Source: Pratylenchus scribneri
Lineage: Eukaryota > Nematoda > Chromadorea > Rhabditida > Pratylenchidae
DNA length: 64,000 nt
Reading direction: 5' to 3'
Assembly: GCA_030063045.1 (NCBI GenBank)
Contig: JAQSEB010000167.1
Location: forward strand, 296,971 to 360,970
Shown: one piece after another, positions 26,701-38,509 of the stretch
How positions within the stretch are numbered: the first letter of the stretch is position 1
Layout: every line of letters begins with the position of its first letter
Notes under the pieces: model-generated
What the model was told of the DNA's origin: nothing
The model's input: only the letters and a program-made list of their open reading frames with translations
Databases searched by the model: none
Translations under genes and position numbers: made by a program

Positions 26701-29002
26701 TAATGGTGGCTATCCCGATCCTTTGGATTGCACAAAATGTCGATGTCCGGATGGTTTTGATGGAACAAAATGCGATAGATATCGTACAGGAGGTAGATAT
26801 TTTAGTTATTAATAAAATATTTTCACTAGTTTATTAAAATATTTTTAGAAAAAATATACCATTTAATTGAGAATTGAAAAGAATTACATAGATTGAAACA
26901 AATTTTCTCTATAATAAGTTTTGTTTAAAAAGTATGAACTATTATATAAGATATGTTATGATATATATATTTTTATTAATTATCAATAAAACCAATGCAA
27001 AATTAGCTAAATACAGCATTCTAATTAATTTCATACAAATTTTAGATGATAAATGCCAATCTGAGCGCCGTTTTGCAAAAACAACTGCACAACATATTGA
27101 GACAAGTCCGGAGATGAATGGTGCAACATATTGCATATGGTCAATCAAGGTGATTTGGAGATGGTCCGCAAGGTTCATTACATTTATTTCAGACCGAACT
27201 GCTTACTCAACGGATTGAAATTCGAATTGTAAAATTGGATTTTGATTGCAGTGAACTATGTAAGGAGGAGAGTTATTTGGAAGTGCATATGAAAAATGAC
27301 AGAACTTCCCGTGGTATTTTTTTAATATTATTATTCATTTAGGATTTAGGGTCAGTAAACATTATTTTATTATTAATGAGTAATGCCATTTACAACATCT
27401 TTTTATTTAAAAATGGTCATTTTCTTTGAAGACTAATTTAGATTCATATTTATTAGTTAATTATTAAATAAGTAATATTTTTATAATGTTTATTTCGACA
27501 ACATCCTAGCGATTAATTCCCTACAAATAAAATGCATTATTTTTGTGTAAAAGTTTACTGTCAAATGCGAATCTAAGATCCATTCTTACAAGATATATAG
27601 CTAAAAATATTGGGCATAGTTTTTAGGATAATTTTAAAAAGTATAAATTGGTTATTGAGTTAGATTCTCATTTGATTTTCACCAAATTAAATAGCAAATA
27701 TTTCATCAAATTTGAAAGTTATTAATTATATTTTAATCATACTATCAAATTAAATATAATATGAATTTGCTTCCCTGTGTTATTATATAAATTTTTTATA
27801 ATAAACATATATAATTTAAATAAAATCATAGGTGCAAGATTGTGTTGCCCCACAGCCGTACCATCCATTTTCATGTTGGAGCCTGGAGTAGATGCAGTGA
27901 TCACAATGAAAAGGAATAGCGATTCGCAACAATTTAAGCTCACCTACGTAACACGTGAATATTTTATTTATATTTTTTTATTTTATATTATACAAAATAT
28001 TGAACACCTAACTATTTGAATATAAATAAAAACTAATAAGGATATTATTTGTAAGAGAGGGTATAGATTTTAAATGAAAAATGAATAGACATATTTTATG
28101 TAATCAAATATACTGATATTTTCGGCAAGATGTCTGAGCAAATTCATTTATTAGGTAAATTAACGTTATAAATTTTGGAAAAAATTTTTGATTAATTCTA
28201 CAATGATAAATCCATCAAAATCCAAAATTATAAATATAAAATTATTTTAATTTAAATAAATTTAAAATTTATAATTATTCGGTAATATGAAAAGTAATTT
28301 TTTATTGCTTCAGCGGACGCTATAGAACCGGAAAAACCTCTGGAATCACATTTAATTTGTGCATGTGACCGCATATTCAATCCCTGGCATGAACCCGGCA
28401 AACTCAATTATAACAAAATTGATGATTGGTACCACACAATTCGTATCAGAAGTCGCTCCAATTTGCTAGTATAAATTTCCCATAAATATAAATATATCAT
28501 ATTTAGATCAATGCGAAACGTCGTTTTTACACACAAAATGGGTCCGTATGGTTTGAAAGGAAATGCGTTGTAAGTTTTTTTTCGAATTATGTCATAAATT
28601 CCTGAAATTATTATCTACCAAATCAGTATGATGATGCCACAAAAATAGCATATGGTGAATGGATCGAACCCGTAAACGAAACTGCAATTAAAATTAACGA
28701 TATTGTTTCCGAAGAATGCCAGAAAAATTATACTAGTGGTAAGTGGAAAGAAAAATTTATTTAATAACAAAAATAATTAACTTGACTCTTAAAAATTTTA
28801 AAATACAGGATGTGCTGAAATGAATAAAAAGTGGCAAGATTTTTTGATATGTGTTAATTTGGCTGCAGCATTCATCAGTGATAATTCGAAAAGGCAGGAA
28901 ATTGCAGATGAATGTTCAGGAGATGGAGAAAATTTTCAATTGGAAGCATGCAACGCTGTTGACGAGGATGGTAAACCTGAGGTTGTACCCGGAATTCAAT
29001 GA
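14790..29002 (+). CDS. A2: secreted astacin metalloprotease with long N-terminal module, EGF, CUB and Cys-rich tail
   Basis: About 26 exons, starting at 14790 with signal peptide [16 protein letters not shown]. The N-terminal module (residues about 25-415) has [41 protein letters not shown] and [11 protein letters not shown] helical stretch (22760-22890) precedes RIRKRQ (about 23325), a likely maturation site. The astacin domain follows: zinc motif [12 protein letters not shown] at 25437-25472, all three His and the Glu present, and Met-turn SIMHY at about 25983. EGF is at about 26670-26790 ([12 protein letters not shown]), CUB exons at 27046-27150, 27223-27313 and 27832-27955, and Cys-rich tail exons at 28316-29002. 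The zinc protease of this layout (nematode NAS type) cuts extracellular proteins. One intron begins GA instead of GC or GT (22120). A short helix exon before TCIKF may be missing from my reading. Probably functional. Confidence 0.8.
15540..16000. repeat. Private insertion in A2 intron 3 with palindromes
   Basis: Sequence not matched in A1, A3 or A4. It includes an 18-bp perfect palindrome GGCCATAACGTTATGGCC (about 15809-15826), a foldback around GGAATATT (15620-15680), and paired ATCACCAT-CAGCACC motifs near 15545 and 15730. Probably a mobile insertion; ends not resolved. Confidence 0.4.
17098..21385. mobile_element. Large candidate element filling the 4.7-kb A2 intron
   Basis: The two ends share an inverted 12-bp core CCCGGAGTCACA (17101-17112 and reverse complement at about 21366-21377). 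Next to each end lies about 500 bp of AATATTTTCAAAAT-type subterminal iterations (17120-17640, 20870-21360), including a 75-bp tandem duplication at 17385-17530. Between them is a - strand gene-like region (17736-20340). The other type A genes have short introns here, so this block is an insertion. No clean target duplication was found. Confidence 0.45.
17736..20249 (-). pseudogene. Unrecognised multi-exon gene, probably decayed, inside an A2 intron
   Basis: Read right to left, good coding exons include 20249-20145 ([18 protein letters not shown]), about 20063-19998 ([15 protein letters not shown]), about 19840-19744 ([20 protein letters not shown]), a segment near 19690-19575 ([16 protein letters not shown]), about 19550-19440 ([16 protein letters not shown]), about 19085-18960 ([17 protein letters not shown]), 17984-17902 ([13 protein letters not shown]) and 17853-17736, ending FDHD and TAA. 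The last two exons join in phase with sound splice sites. Several middle junctions do not keep phase, so it is either a pseudogene or partly misread. No family recognised. It may be cargo of the surrounding element. Confidence 0.4.
23830..24120. mobile_element. Foldback miniature element, GTATTGAAAATGYCGAAAAG family (A2 intron)
   Basis: The left arm GTATTGAAAATGTCGAAAAG plus TTTATAATGGTTTA is inverted at the right as AAACCGTTATAAACTTTTCG. AAATTAAATACCATCC follows the right end, as it does in the relative at 42125-42365. The inside carries AACCATTGGATAGAGCTCAT and GACGCGTCGATAGATATA. No coding capacity. Confidence 0.6.
24773..25024. mobile_element. Mutator-like miniature element just inside an A2 splice donor
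   Basis: A 252-bp insert with 21-bp inverted ends (AGGAAACGGATTTGAAGGTAT; the right end matches at 20 of 21). Exact 10-bp duplications ATTCATAAAT flank it (24763-24772, 25025-25034). Duplications of 9-10 bp fit Mutator-like elements. It lies a few bases after the GT donor of the exon encoding CIKFKNI. Confidence 0.85.
25588..25772. mobile_element. Short miniature element rich in GGTTTCGG (A2 intron)
   Basis: A 185-bp unit with inverted ends GAGTAGTTCAAATTCGG and CCGATTTGAATTACTC. Flanks TTATTACTA and TTATTACAC agree at 7 of 9 bases. The inside repeats CGGTTTCGGTTT. Similar duplication length to the 24.8-kb element, but different ends. Confidence 0.65.
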
Positions 29003-29239
29003 TGCTGAAGTCCGGGAAAAAAATAATTTCAATAATTTCTAAACAAAAAAATTACATCACAATCTTGAATTTTTTGCAAATTTTTTAAAAATGATAAATT
29101 AAATTTAACAAATCTTATCTTATCTTATATAAAATTGGCCCGGCTACAATTTTGCTTATTATTAATATATTTACTAGAAAATTTCAAATACAAGATTTCA
29201 AATTATCATATTACTTTTTTATACGTCCATTAAATAATA

Positions 29240-29300
29240 AAATGGACATCACCATTGGATTTATATTAGTGGAAAATATTGACGGTATTTATTGCCAATT
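29240..29300 (+). pseudogene. Remnant of type D exon 4 downstream of A2
   Basis: The string GACATCACCATTGGATT and the following GTGGAAAATATTGACGG to TTGCC align with D1 exon 4 (ACCATCACCATTGGATTCCC, GTGGAAATGTTGCC). No other D exons are clear nearby. It is consistent with a former D gene after A2 in an alternating array. Confidence 0.5.
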
Positions 29301-30071
29301 CCATTTTATTTTTCTATAATAATTATAATGATTTTTAAGTTTGACAAATGCATTATCAATAATATTATAAAATTAAAATTGTCTAAATAATTATTTCTCA
29401 TCATCAATTGTTTCCATTATATGAAAATTTCCGCCGTCCTTCTCCTTATCAACATCTAATGGATTTTAAACATTCCCATCGCTATGTTTATCATTGGTTT
29501 TGATTTGTCCCAAATTTTTTTCGCCTACATCCCGAATCGCCTCAAAATCAAAGTGGAAAGTCTGCACAATCGCAGCACTTTCGATTATAGTCATATTTTG
29601 AATTCCGCATTCTTATATGGGAATGGAAAGAATAATTTTAATTTAAAAAATCGCAATTATATTACTAACTAATAGTATTGTAAACATTGTTTAGGTGATT
29701 TGGGGATAGAAAAACTTAATGTTAAAAATTTGAAAATATTTTGGCAATTTTTATTGCAGGTGAGAATCTTGTTAACAAATAAGCTTATGAATCAGAACCG
29801 AAAAAAAAATAGAATCAGAACCGAAAAAATTAAATGAATCAATAAATGAATGTCTCTATTTTTTGCCTTATTTTACACAGCCTCTCATTTTTTCCCTTAA
29901 TTTTATTTTTTATCCAAAAATTTTTAAATTTTAGTACATTTATTTAAAGGATGAATTCCTAAAAAATAAGATATCAAGGAAAGGAAGATATCATATAACC
30001 AATAATTTTGGTGGATGTCTTCTATCGCTTATTTTTCTTTATCTGTATATCAAAAATTTTCAACCCCATTT
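29301..30071. other. Junction between the convergent arms
   Basis: AT-rich gap between the + strand arm and the - strand arm. A short open stretch at 29430-29672 (MKISAVLLLINI then a stop, then GFDLSQIFFAYIPNR to NNFNLKNRN) resembles a broken secreted-protein exon, but I cannot assign it. A duplicated CAGAACCGAAAAAAA phrase occurs at 29795-29835. Nothing else supported. Confidence 0.3.
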
Positions 30072-33000
30072 TCATAACATACTTACACGAGCACGTTCCA
30101 ATTTTCGTTGTGCTTGTTCCAGTGTATATTCAATATCACCATGTCCTTGTTCTTCGGGATTATAAGGGCGGGTGCTATTAATAAGTTCGATCGGACGCAT
30201 TCTGTCGGTTGGCTATAAAAAAAAATTTAAAAATTAAAATTAATTATTTTTTTTTATTATATATTCGTATTTTACATATTATTTTTTATATTTTCAATTA
30301 TTATTAATATTTTTTATTATATTTCGATTATAATATAATATAACGATTAACGAACAATGTTTGGATCAACTGGGCTTTTGCATTTTTTATTCAATTCCCT
30401 AACTTGTTCCATGATCGCGTTCACTTTCTTCCTTTCTTCTTCTCTCTCCCTATCCTCTTTGTCAATTTTGTCTTTTACTGCATGCTAAATGTAAAAATTA
30501 TTTTAATATATTAATTTATTATTTTATTTAATTTGGTCAATAAAACATTGAAATAATGGGATTGATAAAATATATTAGATACTGTCGATAAATAAACTTT
30601 TCATGAAAATGATTATGATATCAATAATATAGGTCATACAAATTTTAATTTATGATTGGAAATGTCGATATTCGATATCGCAAATCTCGCTCTAGATTAA
30701 TTAAAATTTGCAATGGGTCTATGATATAGCTCTCTAATCAGAAAATATCAATTCAAATTCAAATTTATACTTAATAATTATATTTGCTCCAAATTTTCTT
30801 AAAGATTTTCATTTCTCTAAAATTATTAAATATTTTCTTAAATTTATTACGCATTTCGCTGTTTTTAATGCCAAATTGGCGTTCAAGAATCCATTAAATT
30901 TGTGGCAATCATCTTTGGAGAACATCATTATAGAAGAAATATTTGATGGCATATCCAAAAAAGCAAGCCAAAGACCGGCCTAAATTGTAAAATATTTTAA
31001 TTTCTTAATATATTAAAAAATAATGGTTTTAATTTAATTTTTGACCAAAAAAGACAAAACAAAAACTTGCCTTTTTCTGAAATTCATCATCAAATTTATT
31101 AACACCAGGATAGTCATCATGAATTTGGCCATCAGGATCCAAAATTTTTGTTTTCACAACATTGAAAATAAATTCATATATCATGAGAGGGATATCGTGC
31201 TTTTTTTTAATTTGTGGAAGAATTAATCTAAATTTAAATTGAATAATTATTCTTTATATTGTAAATTTACGTCTTATTTGTATATGAAAAATGAATTTTC
31301 ATATCCAATAAAAGATCCAGATCACTAAGAGTTGCCCAAAATTTGATGGCAATCCCATGCCAAGTCTTATCAGGTGTTGTAGCATTTTTTTGACAAAAAA
31401 TGGCTAATGAACTTCCATTAATATTTTGCAACTGTAGTTAAAAATGAAAGAATTAATAAAAATAGAAAATGATGGCAAAAAATTTTTAAAATTTTAATTC
31501 AAAATAGAGGACGAAGACATTCATATTTCATATGAACAATTTTGGCAATTTATAATTTAGTTATTTATTTAATAATTAACAGAATTAATTTTGATGAAAC
31601 ACTTTAATAGTTTTAAAAATTTTTTGGATGAAATTATTTGCGAATATTAAATATAGTAAATAATTATAAATTTACCGCAAATTTTGGGTCGACAGAGTTA
31701 TTATTTGGATCCAATTTGCTTTCATAACAAATCACATAAAGGCCACTTTTTACTCTGAAAAAACCAAAATATTTAAAATAGCTTAAAATGTATAAACTTT
31801 GGATCCTCATCTGTCATAGATTGGCATTCTATCGGAAGTGGATTGTATTTATCATCATCTTCTTCGAATTCATCAAATTTCTCTACCCATTCTTCCTTAC
31901 AATCGCTTCCATCTTCATTACAAGTATAAGCCAACACTTTTTTTGGCTCTAAATAAATATATGTAAAATATATATATTTTTGATTTAGAAATTATACAGA
32001 CTGTAGACTGTATAGAGTCGTAGCTAGAAGGGATTATTTTTCGGAGGAACTACAAATATTTTTTCATAGAATTGGCTAATTAATTTCAGGAAGAATTACA
32101 AATGCCTTTTTAGGAAAAAGAATAACCGGATAAAGTGAAAATTATTCTTTCCGGAAAAGATCAACCGAAAAAGATGCAAATTATTCTTTCCGTAAAAAAG
32201 GATAACATTTAATTTTTTCAGAAACAATTTTACACTTCTCTTGGAGAACTTCGCACTTTTTCAGAAATAAATCGTCCTATTTGGATTGGATTTTCATGAA
32301 AAATATAAAAAAAAATAATGAAAAATGAAGTCGATCCTGTCTATCTCTTCATATCTAACTACCATTGATTTTCTTACTTTTTCTGGGAAAAACGCCACCA
32401 TTTATTTGTTCGTTTGGGTCGCATGCAATTAAACCAGGATCTAGCTCCAATTTTAATTTCCAGCCATCTGCTACATTGCCAGGTAATTCGCCTCGAAAAG
32501 TTCTTGATAAATTTGAGGAAAATTTTTTTAGGAATATTTTTTATATATTATTTTTTAAAATGCAGCCGATTCTTCTACAATTCAATTTTTAAACATATTT
32601 TACTGTTTATAAAGCTTTAATTTTTGCTCTAACTATTAATTATTATTTTTGATCAATTGAAATTAGCTGCAAAATATACAAACAATTCACTCACAAAAGT
32701 GTCAGCGGATCAAATTCAGAAATGTTAATTGGCTTTTTGTTATCCAAAATTGTTGTGCAGCCAAACTAAATTACATATATATTATTATAAAATGATTGAA
32801 GGCAAATGGGACTCCCGATAATTTAGGAAATCTATATCTCGGCTTCTCTTGGTGATTGCTAGGAATTTGAGTCCTAGTTCGTGGAAAAAAAGAAAATTAT
32901 AGAAAACTAAAAAATCAAGGATATGTTTGATGGTTGTGTCAAAATATGCAATTGCCTAATTATTTGAAATTTTCACTTTTTATATGGTAATTTATTGCTA

Positions 33001-33678
33001 ATTTTTTCTTTACAATTTTTTAATTGCCTTTTCTTTCTAATAAGCCAGAACAATTCTTTTATTCTTAATTAATCTACCCATAATTTCAATTTACATTTTT
33101 GCAGCATGCAGTTGAATTTATCCATGATTCAAAAGAAAAATCAGCAAAGAATATTCCATTTTCAAGCTGAGCAGTAGCATTCTCGCGACCCTTTTCCTCT
33201 ACATTCAGTTTACATGTAGCATTCTCCTCCTTTTTGACCTCGAAGCGTTTGGTCGGCTTCGATGCAGACTTCTCTTTGGGCTCCACATTCGTATCGTAAC
33301 AATGCTTGCTATTCGGAGGGAATAAAATTTGTTTAAAAATATTGATCAAGGAAAAATTAAATACACTTCATTTATATATAAAAAAATATTTTAAAAAATG
33401 AAAAGATTTCACGAAAATAAATATTTTATTAAATTTTTCCGTGAATTTTTTTAATTTTATCTAAATTTTTTGCTCTTATATAAATAATTATTAATTATTA
33501 TCACCGATCCTTGGTACACGTCACCTCCCATTTCCGAAATTTTGGTTGACAATCTGGGCGGCTAAAATTTTAGGGAAAAAATAATTAATCTTGGATTTTA
33601 TAACCTGCTGCTCTCGGCTTGTCCATTACCGAAGGAACAGACAACAAAGACGAAAATTAGAAAAAGAATTGGTGCCAT
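30072..33678 (-). CDS. A3: type A N-terminal module protein without protease domain
   Basis: Start at 33678 with signal peptide [16 protein letters not shown]. Twelve exons on the - strand: about 33678-33614, 33559-33505, 33309-33098, 32770-32697, 32497-32375, 31950-31801, 31758-31675, 31432-31273, 31225-31073, 30981-30853, 30484-30359 and 30211-30090. Motifs are those of A4: [75 protein letters not shown], then the charged helix (REREEERKKV). It stops after TLEQAQRKLERAR; read-through of the donor meets TGA at 30074-30072. No RKRQ, astacin, EGF or CUB exon follows. It could be a truncated copy or a free pro-module. Several introns are almost identical to A4. Confidence 0.6.
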
Positions 33679-33720
33679 CGGAATGGCAAAAGGGGAATTG
33701 TGATTGGCAATTTCCCTTTA
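30072..33720. repeat. Direct duplication, copy 1 (partner about 51099-54920)
   Basis: Same orientation as the A4 5' half. The segments 30481-30840 and 31021-31250 are near-identical to 51463-51800 and 52000-52230, including introns; a 186-base stretch (31041-31226 and 52020-52205) encodes the same antisense shadow frame residue for residue. Other parts, for example the last exon, are clearly diverged, so the duplication is mosaic. Confidence 0.8.
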
Positions 33721-34180
33721 AAAAATATCAAAATTAAATGATGAAAATATGACAAAAAATGTAAATTTTTGATTGAATGGAATTAATTTTTATATTTATT
33801 TTTTTTCGAATTTTTTTTGAATGTTGATCCACGATTAATTAGTTTAAAGGGCCGGAATTTATTTTTTGAAATTTTTATAGAACATTAAATTCAGCCTTCG
33901 AAAATTTCGATGATTTGCATTGCATATAATCTGTGTTAAAAATATGTATAATAGAATAGAATTAAAAAAAGAATAAATATTTTATAGCAATAGTTAATGT
34001 CATGAAAAAATAAAAAAAATATTTAATTAAATAAATTTTTATTCCGACATAAAAATGATTGATATGAAATATCATGGTAATTTAGTATAATCATAGATCA
34101 GCAGATACCGTGCATTCCCACAAGGAGGTTAAAAGATTAAAAAATAATCATTAATTTATATTATAAAAAAATACTTATAT

Positions 34181-35057
34181 TTAAATAACACATTTTCCAC
34201 TCCCGCGGTAATAAATTTCTCGGCCATTCTTGTTAAAAACTTCATGTAGAATGCATTCCATTTTTCCCAATGAGTTTGAAATTGCATAGGAATCGATCTT
34301 AAATTGATAATATAAAAATAATAAAAATAGATAAAATAAATTTTTTACAAAATTAATTGCCATATTCTTTGAGTTGAATCCAATGAAATCTGTGTTGATT
34401 TCGCCATGAGAATCCTCAAAAGTGAATTTGATTTTTCCACTGATTTGAGGCAAATTAACTTGAAAATTGGGACATTCATAAATCTGAAAATTTATAAAAT
34501 AAAAAATTTATAAATTAATTTTCAACTTTTATTAATATAGAAAGATCAGTGGAAAATTGATATAATCAATGTTTAATCAATTTTTTCCTCCCTTATTAAT
34601 GATAATTTAGCAGAATAGCAGAATGTAAAATAAATTATTTTCGGGCCTTTATATTTTTTCATTTCTAAGATTTCAAATCCTTGTAAGTTCCAAAATAATT
34701 AAAAAATTTTTAACCAAATTTTTTCCAAAATTTATTTGCCCTACTTTGGAATTTCTATTAATTTATTTCATAGTATTTTTTTATGTTTTTAAATCCAATT
34801 TTTAAATTAATAGCGATAAAATGATTTTAGAATTCAATCAGATTACAATAGAAAATTTTAATTGACAAAATTTATTAATTTACCTCTTGGAATAATCCAA
34901 ATTCGCCCTCAAGCAATTCCCAAGGAGTCGAATTATCACCAATGATTGTCTTCATTAAATCCTCATTCAATTGTCGGAATTTCGCATTCAAATTGAAAGA
35001 TTTCAATAATTTAAAGACATGGCTATCATCGAGGATTTTTTGACCATCAAATTCTTT
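34181..35057 (-). pseudogene. D3: last three exons of a type D gene
   Basis: Three exons match D1 and D2: 35057-34886 (KILDDSHVFKLLKSF to EGEFGLFQE), about 34485-34349 (IKFTFEDSHGEINTDFIGF) and 34298-34181 (KMECILHEVF to GSGKCVI, stop 34183-34181). Exons 1-11 and the promoter are missing; the homology ends at about 35110, where a repeat insert begins. The three exons themselves are open and well conserved, so the loss is recent. It sits 0.5 kb upstream of A3, as D2 does of A4. Confidence 0.8.
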
Positions 35058-35114
35058 CTAAATATTTTATTTATAAATTTATTAATGTAAAATCAAATAA
35101 ATTATTTACGATAG

Positions 35115-35606
35115 GGGTTTGGGTTTGGGTAGAAACCGGTTTAAAAACCGGTTTGTCCAGGTAAAATTTTTTTCCTTGAACCTATATTGAAATAAATGTT
35201 TAATGCGACCCGTCTCCTGAGACAGGGCTATCTTTTGATATATAGGTTTGGGGGTCTACGGTGGACAGGGAAGGCCAAAAAATTGACGATAGGGGGTCCA
35301 TTTTTTGAAAATTTTTGAAATTTCCTTACAACTTTTTTGCGAGTTGAGATAGAAGCGCGCGTTAAAGAGCATAGTTGTAGAGCACGACGAGACGAATCCA
35401 ATGGTATATTGCATGAGTTGTGAAACCAAACCGGTTTCGAGATATAAGCTTAAACCGGTTTCAAAAAATGAAAAATACAAGGCGAGCGAAGCGAGCCGTC
35501 CAAAACTTAAATAAAAAAACCTACTGGGGTACCTTAAAGCGCCCCGCGCTTTTTCCGATACGGAAGCATGCTTTAAACCAGTGGGGCTCTGCCCCACTGG
35601 TTTTAA
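35115..35606. mobile_element. SINE-like or hairpin repeat ending at the D3 breakpoint
   Basis: A relative of 8140-8660: AACCGGTTT repeats (35135-35155, 35425-35462), a GTAGAGC-GACGAGACGAATCCAATGG motif, AAGCGC-CCGCGCTTT, and a terminal hairpin CCAGTGGGGC pairing with GCCCCACTGG (35578-35602). It abuts the point where D3 loses its 5' exons. The open frame across it has no recognisable product. Confidence 0.5.
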
Positions 35607-35894
35607 TATTCCTAATTGAATTTGCTAAAAATTTATTTAAATTACTTTCAATATATAATTTAATTAATATCAATTTATTTTTCTGGCAGAATAAAAAATT
35701 TCGAATAAAATTTTATAATTCTTTTAAAAAAGAAAATAATAACGAAAAAAATTATGAAAATTTTTTATATTATTTTTTATTTAAAAAAGAATATTTTCAA
35801 AATGCTATAAAGAAATTATTTGGTTTCGAGCAAAATTTTTAAACAAAATTAGCCAGAAATAATTCATAATTGCAATCTTGTTATTTTTTCATTT

Positions 35895-36075
35895 GTTTAA
35901 TTGAATAATTGTTTTCTGAACTTCGTCATCATTGAATCCCATTATCAATAGGAGGATGTCCAACGCCACCAATATCCAATACCACATAGCACATACAGTC
36001 AAACGGAAATTTTCTTCCCGCCCTATTAGACATTCTTTAATCTTTAGCCGTCTCCGCTGCTCCATACAATTTTTT
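35895..36075 (-). pseudogene. A5: remnant of the type A C-terminal exon
   Basis: On the - strand the phrase KECLIGREENFRL followed by FNDDEVQK corresponds to the last exon of A2 ([15 protein letters not shown]) and of A4 (DLCEKGGENFRLGLC). Upstream domains are absent and the frame is not maintained. It lies upstream of D3, as expected if another A gene preceded it. 35607-35894 is AT-rich without signal. Confidence 0.5.
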
Positions 36076-36369
36076 TCCTTTTTTTGACTACCCTCTCTAA
36101 GACTTAAAAATTTTTTTAGTATTTTTTTTTATTTTAATAAATGCTATCGAAGAGAAATAGACAAAAATAAATTTATATAATTGTTCATTAAATCAATAGT
36201 GAGAATTTTATTTTTGGCTATAGGAGTTTTTTTTCGACGAAAGATGAAAAGGCAATTGTTAAAAAATCTTCTTCGGGAGGGAAATATTGATGAGAAATCA
36301 AGAAGAAGATTTGATCAACGAAAAAGAAGAAAAGTTGAAATAATTCGATGTTAATATACAATTTATAAA

Positions 36370-36515
36370 AATATTATTATTGATAAAACGTTGGTCAATG
36401 ATATGGGTGTCAACGCAACTAATAATCGCAACTCGTATAACCCTAACTCGTATAGAGAGAAATTTAATTTTTAAAAATTCATGTCCTAAACTAAAATATA
36501 AGTTCGAAAACCATT
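36370..36515. repeat. AACTCGTATA-type repeat left of the LTR element
   Basis: Contains AACTCGTATAACCCTAACTCGTATA and a TTAATTTTTAAAAATTCATG region. It is homologous, in reverse, to 42365-42520 on the far side of the LTR element, so an inverted repeat pair brackets the insertion. 36516-36696 shows nothing else. Confidence 0.5.
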
Positions 36516-36696
36516 ATTTTATGGATAATTCGGTGCGCAGAACACGAATCCGATTAGAACTTCGATATTTTTATCTCTGTCTCTGTAATAAAAAAATGTC
36601 GAGAGTACAAAAGCAATTTTAGATGGACATTTTTATAAAAGAAGTATTCAATCTAGCAAATTATCCCTAAAATAGTGATTTTCGAACGGGAAATAC

Positions 36697-37019
36697 TGTA
36701 AGGAAGAGACCCTCTCCGGGGATGTGGCCTTCCCATAGTTTAGGCTATAGTCTATTCGGACTCTCCATTAGTTCTTCCCAGATCCATCCCATCTCCGCCC
36801 CTTATCCGGCCAATATAAACTTAGCCATTTTCTCTTTAATCGGTCAGTTCGGCAGCCACAAGGAGATCTCCAATCAACCAGCTTTTCCCCACTTTCCCCG
36901 CAATATCCCGCGGGATACGGTTCAGAACAGTCCTCATTCCTCCCACATTTTCCCATTTTGACTTTCAACTCAATGAGAACTGGAGGACAGGCACTGGGTA
37001 CGGGTCCCCGCGCTTTACT
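36697..37019 (+). repeat. 5' LTR (323 bp)
   Basis: Matches 41789-42101. It differs chiefly by an extra 10-bp AATATCCCGC near 36901, which completes a perfect palindrome TATCCCGCGGGATA, plus isolated substitutions. Confidence 0.9.
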
Positions 37020-38509
37020 GGTAGCACCGAATGGTTCCTCGACTACGCCTAAGAATGATTTACAACCGGACATGTTGATGGAGGCGAGGATTGAGGACAT
37101 CAAGAGGCAAAGACAACACATGCCAGGATCAAAAAAAGGTGGGATGTTTTGGGCTCGCTGACTCAAACCTGCAGGTTAATATAGTGTGCGCACTTCTTTT
37201 ACCAAATTCCCGGGTCCCATAGCGCATTCATTAAATTGATGTAAGAGCGCATGGAAGGCTCCTTTGCCCGTTTTCCCTTGCAATTTTGGCCCATATTAAA
37301 CAGTTATGATTTAGCAAGGATGGAGAAAATTTTAATAAAATTATGGGGCATTTATTTTAAACTATTATTTGATTGTGGGAGCGTGAAAAATTTATTTAAA
37401 GATTGATTTTGGGCCACCCTGCGGGGTACAAATACGTTTTATTAAAATAATTAAATTGAAATAAGCTTATGAAAATAATGCTCTGAAGTCTGAATGAGTC
37501 AATTTTGAGGAAATAAATTTTGTTAGCGAATTTCCTATCGCCCCTTATTATTGCGCGTCCATTAATGTTCAAGAACGACTTAAATCAACTTGTTTAATTG
37601 AATCTTTTATTTTGTGAGAAATGATCCGATCCCCGCGGGGATAAATTAAATTTATTCCTTTCATATTTGTGCGATTAATTTTTATTATTTTGTGCTTATT
37701 TGGGCAATTCCCATTTCAAATTCGTATTTCATTTAATTTGTGTAATTCTAATCCGCTCATTACTATAAGTTAATGTTTTTTTGGCGAGTTAAGGCTGATG
37801 TTTCGCTCATTCAAAAAATTAAATTCCCAGCCCAATCCATTAATTTAAAAGCCCGGTAATAGAAATATGCTAATTAGGACCCGCGGGCCATTTTGTTGCC
37901 TAATGTAAGATGAATTCTCATTATTTAATTGCCCGCCCTTTGCCCCTTCTTTCGCCATCCAGCAGAGGTGATGATGATTGAACAAAGTCCGTTTTTGCCC
38001 CAAGGAGCCAATTGCTCATCCACTTTCCCAGGGTTGAATAACAAAATCCTCTCGCTGAACAGTCAAGCTAATGGGCACAAAAGGAAATGGCGATTTTTAT
38101 CGTGAGAAAGCTTTACTTCCGATCCATTAATGGGCTATAATGCTCAATGCTCTGAGGAGCACAAACAAGTTTCCGAGAAAAATGGCGATCTGGCCAAGAC
38201 ACAGGATGAAAAATGGAGCGAACACTTTCCGCTCAGAAATTCTTTGTTTCATTCAGGATGGGATCATTCTCTCAGACTTTACATCCCTAGATTTGGAGCA
38301 ATATCCATTAAGAACAATCGGCGCTCGTCCATTTATTTTACTCTTATTTCATTTTTTCCAAAATGCTCAATTAACTGGCTTTCAAATCAAATAAATTTCC
38401 AAATTTCAGAGCTATCAATCAACTCAAACAAAAGCGAACAAAATCCCCAAATCCCAAACGCGAAGAAATTCAATTAATTGTCTCCAATTCTTCTAATTTT
38501 ATTTTGGAA

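Noticed and set aside
35256..35842. Frames of 113 and 140 codons over the repeat near 35.5 kb
   Set aside because: They cross the hairpin repeat and AT-rich flank, have no domain and no homologue among the other gene copies.
36722..37166. Frames spanning the 5' LTR, including a 132-codon one on the - strand
   Set aside because: Most of each frame is LTR sequence also found at 41.8-42.1 kb; no support for a protein.
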